Program-made: the position numbers and the translations under genes
Notes under the pieces: generated by a model
Told to the model about the DNA's origin: nothing
The model's database searches: none
Seen by the model: only the letters and a program-made list of their open reading frames with translations
From: Lachnospiraceae bacterium
GTDB lineage: Bacteria; Bacillota; Clostridia; Lachnospirales; Lachnospiraceae
Reading direction: 5' to 3'
DNA: 7,091 bases
Assembly: GCA_009774155.1 (NCBI GenBank)
Contig: VSNE01000138.1
Coordinates: 1-7,091, forward strand
Shown here: piece after piece, positions 1 through 5,772 of the stretch
Layout of the letters: each line of letters opens with the position of its first letter
How positions within the stretch are numbered: position 1 is the stretch's first letter

Positions 1-120
1 CCTTATTATACAATGATTATTACGGAAGACAGAGAGAAGCGCAAGCTTCTTCTGGATTTGAATGAAGAAATGCTGCAGGCAATGAAAAAAATGTATCCGG
101 ATAAGGTGTTTTTAGCATAG
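1..120 (+). CDS. C-terminal end of an unidentified protein (5' truncated by window edge)
   Basis: An open frame enters from the left edge and stops at TAG 118-120, giving the last 39 residues (beginning PYYTMIITEDREKRKLLLDL). The tail is charged and probably helical (NEEMLQAMKKMYPDKVF). I do not recognise the family. It lies on the same strand as the sugar operon, but about 255 bases with an independent promoter separate them, so it is probably not part of it. It could be a regulator, but nothing in these residues shows a DNA-binding or other known domain. That it is coding rests on the uninterrupted frame to the edge and the reasonable residue composition. Confidence 0.55.
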   Translation, partial: PYYTMIITEDREKRKLLLDLNEEMLQAMKKMYPDKVFLA

Positions 121-253
121 ATACACGTCAAAACAGGCATTTTAATATTTCTCCTTCCCGGGAAAATGGTGCGAAATGACTAAAAAATAAAGCAGACAGA
201 AGATGAAACAGGCAAAAGAGACGAAAAAGATTGAAAATGCAAAATCTATGAGC

Positions 254-269
254 GTTTATGCGCACAAAC
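254..269. promoter_or_regulatory. Candidate LacI-family operator
   Basis: GTTTATGCGCACAAAC is a 16-bp near-palindrome: 7 of 8 base pairs match, the exception being A258/C265. Its centre is the CG dinucleotide typical of LacI/GalR-family sites. It lies 16 bases upstream of the -10 hexamer and covers the expected -35 region, where a bound repressor would block RNA polymerase. It does not fit the CcpA cre consensus well (no TG...CA flanks, no AA before CG), so a pathway-specific regulator encoded outside the window is more likely. No second copy was noticed. Confidence 0.4.
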
Positions 270-282
270 AAGAAATCAGTTT

Positions 283-291
283 TGGTATAAT
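283..291 (+). promoter_or_regulatory. Extended -10 promoter of the sugar operon
   Basis: TGGTATAAT combines a perfect TATAAT hexamer (286-291) with the TGn extension. No good -35 hexamer lies 16-18 bases upstream; 263-268 is CACAAA. This fits an extended -10 promoter of the housekeeping sigma factor. Transcription would start near 298, leaving a leader of about 78 bases before the first gene. The weak -35 region coincides with the candidate operator. Confidence 0.65.
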
Positions 292-309
292 AAACACTGT
301 AAAGAAACC

Positions 310-350
310 GCCGGAAAGCAAAATAAAAAATAATCAAGAACATTTCCGGC
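310..350 (+). promoter_or_regulatory. Stem-loop in the 5' leader
   Basis: GCCGGAAA (310-317) and TTTCCGGC (343-350) are perfect 8-bp complements around a 25-base A-rich loop. The stem begins about 12 bases after the predicted transcript start and ends nine bases before the ribosome binding site of the binding-protein gene. No U-tract follows, so it is not a terminator. It could protect the 5' end of the mRNA or affect translation. No known riboswitch class was recognised. Confidence 0.45.
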
Positions 351-375
351 CGGGAGGGTAAAGGAGGATATATCA

Positions 376-1734
376 ATGAAAAAGAAATTGCTTGCAGTGT
401 TGCTTACAGGCGCTATGGCGATGTCGCTTGCGGCTTGCGGAGGGGGCTCCGGAGACACTTCACAGGACAGCGCCGCCACATCATCCGAGGCTTCCTCATC
501 TGAAGCTTCTTCATCGGAGGAGTCTTCTTCTGAGGGAGGCGACAAGCTGACTATCTGGGCATGGGACCAGACCTTTAACATTTTGTCCATGCAGATGGCT
601 GCAGATCAGTATGCCGCAGAGCATGAGGGATTTGAGGTTGAGATCATCGAGACTTCATCTGACGACTGCCAGACCAAGCTGACGACCTGCGCAAATGCAG
701 GAGATTACAGCACGATGGCAGATATTGTACTGATGCAGGATAACAGCTATCAGAAATATCTTTCCAGCTATCCGGATGCTTTCACGGATCTCAGCAATAT
801 AAACATTAACTGGGATGATTTTGGAGCTCTGAAACAGTCCTATTCTATGAAGGACGGCGTACACTACGGAGTTCCGTTTGACAATGGAGCCGTTATCGCA
901 TGCTACCGCACGGATATCCTTTCCGAAGCAGGATATACGGTTGCAGACCTGACGGATATTACATGGTCCAGATTTATTGAGATTGGAAAGGATGTTCATG
1001 AGAAAACCGGCAAATACCTGCTGTCCAGCGAGGCCAACGGCGGCGATACTCTGATGATGATGATTCAGTCCTGCGGAGCTAACTTTATCAATGACAGCGG
1101 TCAGGCTTATATTGTCGGCAATGAGGTAGGAGATGCCTGTATCGATCTCTATGTTGAGATGATTCAGAATGATGTAATCAAGCTGGTCAACAACTGGGAT
1201 GAGTATATTTCAACTATTACAAACGGAGAAGCCGCAGGTATCGTAAACGGCAACTGGATTACCGCAACCCTGATGACAACAGAGGATCAGTCCGGGCTGT
1301 GGGAGATCACCAATATGCCGAGTGTTGACGGCGTTGCATCTGCTACAAACTATGCAAACAACGGCGGTTCTTCCTGGTATATTACCTCCAACTGCAAGAA
1401 CGTAGATCTTGCTATGGACTTCCTGGCAAGCACCTTTGGTTCCAGCACGGATTTCTATGATGCCATTCTGCCGAATACAGGAGCGATTGCATGCTATCTG
1501 CCGGCCGGAGAATCCGCAGTTTATAATGAGCCGAATGCATATTTTAACGACCAGGCAATTTTCTCCACGATTGTCGGATATTCTGCTAACATTCCGGAAT
1601 TTATCAGCAATCCGTATCACTATGAGGCAAGAGAAGCAGTCAATACCGCAGTTATTAATATTGTAAACGGAACAGATAAGGCTGCCGCTCTTCAGGAGGC
1701 GCAGGAAACTCTGGAATTCAAGATGTCAGAGTAG
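376..1734 (+). CDS. ABC transporter sugar-binding lipoprotein (family 1 extracellular solute-binding protein)
   Basis: This gene encodes 452 residues. It should capture oligosaccharides outside the membrane and deliver them to the two permeases that follow. Residues 1-20 are a lipoprotein signal peptide (MKKKLL, then a hydrophobic stretch) ending in the lipobox SLAAC; Cys21 would be lipidated and become the mature N-terminus. A flexible Ser/Glu linker fills residues 35-55. The binding domain starts near 57 (KLTIWAWDQ), as in family 1 binding proteins, and includes the conserved-looking YGVPFDNGAVIACYRTD block around 164-180. The length is normal for the family. The start is firm: AAAGGAGG (360-367) lies eight bases before the ATG. 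The sugar cannot be read from the sequence; galacto-oligosaccharides are inferred from the GH53 gene downstream, by analogy with GanS/CycB of Bacillus. A hairpin after the stop probably helps keep its expression above that of the permeases. Confidence 0.93.
   Translation: MKKKLLAVLLTGAMAMSLAACGGGSGDTSQDSAATSSEASSSEASSSEESSSEGGDKLTIWAWDQTFNILSMQMAADQYAAEHEGFEVEIIETSSDDCQTKLTTCANAGDYSTMADIVLMQDNSYQKYLSSYPDAFTDLSNININWDDFGALKQSYSMKDGVHYGVPFDNGAVIACYRTDILSEAGYTVADLTDITWSRFIEIGKDVHEKTGKYLLSSEANGGDTLMMMIQSCGANFINDSGQAYIVGNEVGDACIDLYVEMIQNDVIKLVNNWDEYISTITNGEAAGIVNGNWITATLMTTEDQSGLWEITNMPSVDGVASATNYANNGGSSWYITSNCKNVDLAMDFLASTFGSSTDFYDAILPNTGAIACYLPAGESAVYNEPNAYFNDQAIFSTIVGYSANIPEFISNPYHYEAREAVNTAVINIVNGTDKAAALQEAQETLEFKMSE
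481..534 (+). repeat. 15-bp tandem repeat encoding the SSEAS linker
   Basis: Three imperfect 15-bp units (481-495, 496-510, 511-525) plus a partial fourth encode SSEAS, SSEAS, SSEES and SSEGG at residues 36-55 of the binding lipoprotein. Such low-complexity Ser/Glu linkers are common just after the lipid anchor in Clostridia binding proteins and act as a tether. Copy number may vary between strains by slippage. Confidence 0.75.
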
Positions 1735-1783
1735 TATGAAGCTTGTTTAAATAAAGATACAGCTGTTAAGCGGCGGTGATGAT

Positions 1784-1807
1784 CGGGGAACTGCTTGCAG
1801 TTCCCCG
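1784..1807 (+). terminator. Intercistronic hairpin between binding-protein and permease genes
   Basis: CGGGGAACTG (1784-1793) pairs perfectly with CAGTTCCCCG (1798-1807) around a CTTG loop. Only three T residues follow (1808-1810), so termination would be partial at best. The position, after the binding-protein gene and before the permeases, matches hairpins known in other ABC operons that stabilise the upstream mRNA or attenuate read-through. It is therefore called an attenuator or 3'-stabilising structure rather than a full terminator. Confidence 0.65.
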
Positions 1808-1840
1808 TTTGCTGTCTAAAATAATGTTTTATAAAATTAG

Positions 1841-1848
1841 AAAGGGGG
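1841..1848 (+). promoter_or_regulatory. Ribosome binding site that fixes the first permease start at GTG 1857
   Basis: AAAGGGGG lies eight bases before GTG 1857, an ideal spacing. The longer reading from ATG 1776 would encode the hairpin at 1784-1807 inside the protein and has no comparable site, so it is rejected. Confidence 0.75.
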
Positions 1849-1856
1849 CTTCCTGT

Positions 1857-2750
1857 GTGAACTCCAAGAAAAAAGGCATGACACTTGTTACAAAGCAGAG
1901 AGCTGCAGGGTGGGCATTCCTGACTCCGGCCACGCTTATGATCGCGATCATGAGCTTTTACCCCATGTTCCGGGCGTTTATACTTTCCCTGCAGACCGGA
2001 ACCGGTAAGAATATGAAATTTACCGGGATCAGCAACTATACCAGAATTCTGGCGGATAAGGTATTCCAGAAATCCATTGGAAATACATTTCTATATCTGA
2101 TTATCCAGGTGCCGATTATGCTGATTCTGGCAATTCTGCTGGCTCAGCTTCTGAATAACAGAGACTTAAGGCTGAAAGGATTTTTCCGTACCTGCGTATT
2201 TCTGCCGTGTGCGACCTCATTGGTATCCTATGCGTTGATTTTCCGCTCGCTGTTTGCAACGGACGGACTTATCAACAGTGTCCTGGTCAACCTACATATT
2301 TTAGATCAGGGGTATAATTTTCTTGGAAATTCCGGAAGTGCAAAGATTGTTATTATCATCGCCCTGGTCTGGAGATGGACGGGATACAACATGGTATTCT
2401 ACCTGTCGGCGCTTCAGAACATTGAGTATTCCGTGTATGAGGCGGCAAAGATTGACGGAGCGAACGGATGGAAGACATTCTGGGGAATTACGGTTCCCCT
2501 GCTGAGACCAACGATCATCATGACATTCATTATGTCCATCAACGGCACGCTGCAGTTGTTTGACGAGTCCGTGAACCTGACAAAGGGCGGCCCGGCAAAC
2601 TCGACGATTACGATGTCCCATTATATTTACAATACCTGTTTTATTAATGTGCCGAACTTCGGCTATGCCGCGGCAATGTCCTTCCTGGTATTTATTATGG
2701 TGGCTGTTCTGGCATTTATCAATCTGAAAGTAGGTGATACGCGTGACTGA
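1857..2750 (+). CDS. ABC sugar transporter permease, MalF-type (CUT1)
   Basis: From GTG 1857 the product has 297 residues (MNSKKKGMTL...), a normal size for this family. About six membrane spans are visible, near residues 18-42, 76-99, 108-133, 162-186, 219-238 and 271-292. The cytoplasmic EAA loop that docks on the ATPase is clear at residues 195-214 (EAAKIDGANGWKTFWGITVP), followed by the LTKGGP motif at about 241-246 typical of MalF-like permeases. It should form the membrane channel with the next gene product and receive sugar from the lipoprotein. The gene overlaps the next by eight bases, pointing to translational coupling and a 1:1 heterodimer. Sugar specificity is inferred only from the neighbouring GH53; GanP of Bacillus is the nearest functional model. 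ATG 1878 is a less likely alternative start. Confidence 0.92.
   Translation: MNSKKKGMTLVTKQRAAGWAFLTPATLMIAIMSFYPMFRAFILSLQTGTGKNMKFTGISNYTRILADKVFQKSIGNTFLYLIIQVPIMLILAILLAQLLNNRDLRLKGFFRTCVFLPCATSLVSYALIFRSLFATDGLINSVLVNLHILDQGYNFLGNSGSAKIVIIIALVWRWTGYNMVFYLSALQNIEYSVYEAAKIDGANGWKTFWGITVPLLRPTIIMTFIMSINGTLQLFDESVNLTKGGPANSTITMSHYIYNTCFINVPNFGYAAAMSFLVFIMVAVLAFINLKVGDTRD
2732..2736 (+). promoter_or_regulatory. Ribosome binding site deciding the second permease start
   Basis: AGGTG, inside the end of the first permease gene, lies six bases before GTG 2743. The alternative in-frame GTG at 2734 overlaps this site and would have only AAAG (2727-2730) upstream, so 2743 is preferred. Confidence 0.55.
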
Positions 2751-3573
2751 GAAAAAGAATAAATCCGCGATTCAGCGCAGGCTGGTTCCAACCTATGTTT
2801 TCCTGACCATTGTATCGATTATCTCTGTATTCCCGCTGTACTGGATGATATCCGCGGCAACGAACACATCGACGGAGGTATCCAGAGGACGGATTCTTCC
2901 CGGGACGCATTTTATGGAGAACTTTAAGAATCTGACTGCTCAGCAGCCTCTGTGGAGGGCGCTCGGCAATTCGTTCTTTTATGCAATCCTGACAACGGTG
3001 GTGTGTCTTCTGGTCTGCTCCATTGCGGGATATGGTTTTGAAATCTATCATGACAAGGCAAAGGACAGATTGTTTTCCATTCTTCTGCTTGCCATGATGG
3101 TGCCGCAGGTGGCGACGATGGTGCCGCTGTTCCAGATGTTTTCCAAGGCAAAGCTTCTGAACACGGCCGTGGGCTTTATCCTACCGATGGTTTCGACGCC
3201 GTTTATGATTATGATGTTCCGCCAGAATGCAAGGGCATTCCCGATTGATATCATAGAGGCGGCCCGTATCGACGGTCTGAATGAGGTGCAGATTTTCTTC
3301 CGCATGTTTTTCCCGACCATGAGATCCACTTACGCGGCGGCGGGCGTTATTACCTTTATGAACGCATGGAATTCTTATCTGTGGCCGAAGGTAATTATGA
3401 CAGACAATAAATCGCTGACCATGCCGATGCTGATTGCCAACCTGATTACAGGATATGTGACGGACTACGGTATGCTTATGTGCGGCGTATTGTTCTGCTC
3501 TATTCCCACGATGGTGGTGTTCTTCGTATTGCAGAAGCAGTTCGCAGAAGGTATTACCGGTGCGGTTAAATAA
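2743..3573 (+). CDS. ABC sugar transporter permease, MalG-type (CUT1)
   Basis: From GTG 2743 the product has 276 residues (MTEKKNKSAIQ...); GTG 2734 would add three. This is typical MalG length. Six membrane spans are suggested near 14-36, 74-99, 109-133, 141-161, 196-218 and 242-267. The EAA loop is at about 172-191 (EAARIDGLNEVQIFFRMFFP), and the TFMNAWNSYLWP block near 204-215 is a strong MalG-family mark. It pairs with the preceding permease, whose stop codon it overlaps by eight bases (GTGACTGA). No ATP-binding subunit follows; the next gene is an enzyme-like protein after a 136-base gap. The ATPase is probably a shared one encoded elsewhere, as known for MsmX in Bacillus and MsiK in Streptomyces. 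Confidence 0.92.
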   Translation: MTEKKNKSAIQRRLVPTYVFLTIVSIISVFPLYWMISAATNTSTEVSRGRILPGTHFMENFKNLTAQQPLWRALGNSFFYAILTTVVCLLVCSIAGYGFEIYHDKAKDRLFSILLLAMMVPQVATMVPLFQMFSKAKLLNTAVGFILPMVSTPFMIMMFRQNARAFPIDIIEAARIDGLNEVQIFFRMFFPTMRSTYAAAGVITFMNAWNSYLWPKVIMTDNKSLTMPMLIANLITGYVTDYGMLMCGVLFCSIPTMVVFFVLQKQFAEGITGAVK

Positions 3574-3616
3574 GGATATATTGTGTCTGTAATTGAACAG
3601 GGATGTTTTTTTATTC

Positions 3617-3656
3617 GTCCGGCATGCTGCCGCAGATTCCGGCAGCAGAGCCGGAC
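3617..3656 (+). terminator. Two-tier hairpin between transporter and enzyme genes
   Basis: An outer stem GTCCGGC (3617-3623)/GCCGGAC (3650-3656) encloses an inner stem TGCTGCCG (3625-3632)/CGGCAGCA (3640-3647) with a seven-base loop: 15 GC-rich pairs with a small internal loop. No T-run follows on the + strand (ACAAAATTG). The T-rich run at 3606-3612 is on the 5' side, which also rules out a minus-strand terminator. It is probably an mRNA-processing or stabilising element, or a weak attenuator, separating transporter from enzyme expression. Confidence 0.6.
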
Positions 3657-3709
3657 AAAATTGTATCAGAAAATAAAGAATGAATGTCTGAAATAAAGGA
3701 GTAAGAAAA

Positions 3710-5542
3710 ATGAGCGAGTTTATTCTTAATGTGATCCACCGCCCGGAGATGGCGCCGGAATATTCCGCCACAGTCACCGGACATGGAAAAGAGGAGGATA
3801 TCGGAGATAAAAAGCTGCTGACAGAATCTCTGGATATTTTTAAGACGCAGCAGCGCCTTGCCCACGAAAACGGCCTGAAGGTTACGATTCATATGACCTA
3901 TGCGTCTCTGTTTAATGAGGAAGCAGTCCGGATAGCCAGGGAGGATCATAAGAAATATGGCGATGAGATTGCTCTTTCACTGCTTGGGCTGCCCTGTGAA
4001 CAGTTCCGGGAAAAATACAGAACCAAGGATTTTTGTATCTGGATGTTTTCCATGGAGGACAAGAAGCGGATCGTGGATGATGTATTCGGGAAGTTCCATG
4101 ACATTTTCGGGTTTTATCCGGAATCCACAGGCTCCTATTATATGGACGCGGAGCTGACCAACTATATTAAGGAGCAGTATCCGTCTGTAAAATGTGCAAT
4201 TGCAACCTGCTGGGAGGAGGGGCCGAAGGCTTACCACACCTGCAACAATTCCTGGTATACACTGTTTGACGGAGGGCCGTGGGCGCCGTGGATACCGTCA
4301 AAGCAGAATACGCACGCACCGGCGGCAAATGAAGCGGAGGACAGCGGAATCGTGGCGATTCCTCATCTGTCCAGGGATCTTCTGGCGTGCTATGACGGCA
4401 ATGGCTCAAATTTCGGGACTCATCCTCAGAATGTGCTGAGGGGGATGATTTATGATTCAAAGACCTGGGAATACCCTTATCTGTATAATCTGATCGATCA
4501 GTACCGCGCACAGGAAAAATACAATAACGGCTATGCATACAATATGATGTTCGTAGGACCGGGCTGGATGAACAAGCTGGGGCGCTGGGAGGCTCCGTAT
4601 GAGCTTCTGAAAAAAGCCTATTCGGACGGATGTAAATATTATGGTCAGCTAAAAAAAGAAGGAAAGCTGATAGATATGACTATGGCGGAGTTTGCGGATT
4701 ATTACCGCCGGAAGAAAACCTACACAGAACCGGAATGCGCCCTTTGGAGAGATATTCTCTATGGCTCCGATAAGCAGCTGTTCTGGTATACGGACCCGTA
4801 TATGAGGGCCGGAGTCAATATGGATCAGGGCGGGGCGGTCTTTGACCTCAGACCGTATGCCGCAAAGCTAAAATGGGAGGTTGGAATAGGAACAAAGCAT
4901 GTACAGGATGCCTCCTATCCGTTTCTGATTCAGGAAAAGTACCGGGCGGGATATTTTACTCATTACGCGGGAGAGGGAACGATCCGGAGCGCAAAGCTCT
5001 GCCATAACGGGGAGGAGGTGGATCTATGCCTGTGCCGGACGAAGGCGCATTTCTCACAGGAAGGAAACACCAGAATCCTGACGCTTGATCCGGTGACAAT
5101 CGAATTTGCGGATTTGACGGTGAAGCTGCAGACGAAGGAATATTTTGAGGAAGGTTCAGGCTCCATAAAAATTGAACGTACCATTCTGGAGATGAGCGAT
5201 CCGGAGGCCGAAGCAGAACTGAATGAATATATGGTTGCGTGCTACGGGACAACGGAGTACCCGGAGGATATGACGGGAATTATTCTGAAATGCGAGGGTG
5301 CCGGGGAAAAGACCATTCTCTATGAATATAAATGCAGAGAGGAAAGCTTAGACGGCGCGCAGGCAGTGTCGGCAGTCGTTCCGGCAATCGGGACGAGAGT
5401 CTCCCTGACACAGACCGGAGGAGCGCAGGGCTATGTGCGGGAGGGCTATGCGTTTTCCCCAATGTTTACGCTGGGATATAAGAAAAAGGTTTCGGATAAG
5501 GAGGTATTTGCAACATGGCTCAATCTGGAAAAGGCAGATTAA
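3710..5542 (+). CDS. Uncharacterised cytoplasmic protein, glycoside hydrolase/deacetylase-like barrel plus C-terminal beta region
   Basis: This gene encodes 610 residues. AAAGGAG (3695-3701) lies eight bases before the ATG. There is no signal peptide or membrane span, so it acts in the cytoplasm. Residues 1-330 alternate short beta strands and helices like the (beta/alpha)7 barrels of polysaccharide deacetylases and GH57/GH38-type enzymes: ILNVIHRP (5-12), GLKVTIHMT (55-63), GDEIALSLLGL (84-94), GFYPESTGSYYMDAEL (134-149), KCAIATCWEEG (161-171), then the aromatic GGPWAPWIPSKQ (188-199). Residues 350-610 look beta-rich, as in accessory sandwiches of such enzymes. The Asp-His-His metal triad of NodB deacetylases is not evident. 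From memory the layout resembles DUF3863/DUF3864 proteins of unknown function; this was not searched. Candidate acidic residues include Glu138, Asp146, Glu169, Glu170 and Asp187. A role in cutting imported galactan-derived oligosaccharides is inferred from the transporter and GH53 neighbours. Its last 28 bases overlap the zinc-ribbon gene. Confidence 0.75.
   Translation: MSEFILNVIHRPEMAPEYSATVTGHGKEEDIGDKKLLTESLDIFKTQQRLAHENGLKVTIHMTYASLFNEEAVRIAREDHKKYGDEIALSLLGLPCEQFREKYRTKDFCIWMFSMEDKKRIVDDVFGKFHDIFGFYPESTGSYYMDAELTNYIKEQYPSVKCAIATCWEEGPKAYHTCNNSWYTLFDGGPWAPWIPSKQNTHAPAANEAEDSGIVAIPHLSRDLLACYDGNGSNFGTHPQNVLRGMIYDSKTWEYPYLYNLIDQYRAQEKYNNGYAYNMMFVGPGWMNKLGRWEAPYELLKKAYSDGCKYYGQLKKEGKLIDMTMAEFADYYRRKKTYTEPECALWRDILYGSDKQLFWYTDPYMRAGVNMDQGGAVFDLRPYAAKLKWEVGIGTKHVQDASYPFLIQEKYRAGYFTHYAGEGTIRSAKLCHNGEEVDLCLCRTKAHFSQEGNTRILTLDPVTIEFADLTVKLQTKEYFEEGSGSIKIERTILEMSDPEAEAELNEYMVACYGTTEYPEDMTGIILKCEGAGEKTILYEYKCREESLDGAQAVSAVVPAIGTRVSLTQTGGAQGYVREGYAFSPMFTLGYKKKVSDKEVFATWLNLEKAD
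5497..5504 (+). promoter_or_regulatory. Ribosome binding site of the zinc-ribbon gene, inside the upstream gene
   Basis: TAAGGAGG lies ten bases before ATG 5515 and within the last codons of the 610-residue protein gene. It is one of the strongest ribosome binding sites in the window and the main support for the small overlapping gene being real. Confidence 0.7.
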
Positions 5543-5733
5543 ACTACAGGTGCCCGTCCTGCTTTATGAGGGATCTGGATATTGATATGTTCTATGACAA
5601 GGAGAAGGGCGAATACTACTGTCTGCGCTGCCAGTTCACAGGCACAGAGGAAGAAGTGCTGGCAGGCAATGAGATGGTGCGCACCCGCTACAAGGCAATG
5701 AATACACGCTTTGAAAAATTTGATTTTGATTAA
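5515..5733 (+). CDS. Small zinc-ribbon protein
   Basis: The product has 72 residues. Two CxxC knuckles, CPSC (13-16) and CLRC (36-39), are 19 residues apart, the pattern of a four-cysteine zinc ribbon. Between them lies DLDIDMFYDKEKGEYY (20-35), fitting the beta hairpins of such folds. The C-terminal third is charged, possibly helical, and ends in FEKFDFD. No catalytic motif, helicase or polymerase context is present. It starts 28 bases before the end of the 610-residue protein gene, with a strong ribosome binding site at 5497-5504, and ends 39 bases before the GH53 start, so it is co-transcribed with both enzymes. Its job is unknown; a nucleic-acid-binding or protein-docking role would be typical for a lone ribbon, but nothing here proves it. 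Similar short proteins seem familiar from Lachnospiraceae, from memory only. Confidence 0.75.
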   Translation: MAQSGKGRLNYRCPSCFMRDLDIDMFYDKEKGEYYCLRCQFTGTEEEVLAGNEMVRTRYKAMNTRFEKFDFD

Positions 5734-5759
5734 GTCAGGATAAGATGAAGATAGTATAT

Positions 5760-5767
5760 AAGGGGGA
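5760..5767 (+). promoter_or_regulatory. Ribosome binding site that fixes the GH53 start at TTG 5773
   Basis: AAGGGGGA is followed after five bases by TTG 5773. In-frame stops at 5746 (TGA) and 5752 (TAG) exclude any longer signal-peptide-bearing start, so the enzyme is cytoplasmic unless the start is at ATG 5785, which is shorter still. Confidence 0.7.
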
Positions 5768-5772
5768 TTGTC

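Noticed and set aside
143..148. TAATAT as an upstream -10 element
   Set aside because: No -35-like hexamer lies at 16-18 bases, and the region is generally AT-rich; the extended -10 at 283-291 is far better.
155..164. TTCCCGGGAA perfect 10-bp palindrome after the first partial gene
   Set aside because: It has no loop and no T-run, so it is not a terminator, and it is too short and too far (about 120 bases) from the promoter to call an operator.
254..269. CcpA catabolite-repression (cre) site
   Set aside because: Aligned on the central CG, several fixed positions of the cre consensus fail (TG and CA flanks, A before CG), so it was kept only as a generic LacI-family candidate.
1776..1856. Longer N-terminus for the first permease starting at ATG 1776
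   Set aside because: It would translate through a strong hairpin, lacks a good ribosome binding site, and adds 27 residues absent from the family; GTG 1857 has an ideal site.
3181..3777. A 198-codon minus-strand open frame across the permease end and the intergenic hairpin
   Set aside because: It is antisense to the EAA loop and last spans of the MalG-type permease and has a low-complexity His/Arg-rich product with no recognisable domain.
3710..4700. Calling the 610-residue protein a polysaccharide deacetylase
   Set aside because: The fold pattern is suggestive, but the TFDDG and HxxxH metal-binding motifs expected for a NodB-type deacetylase are not seen.
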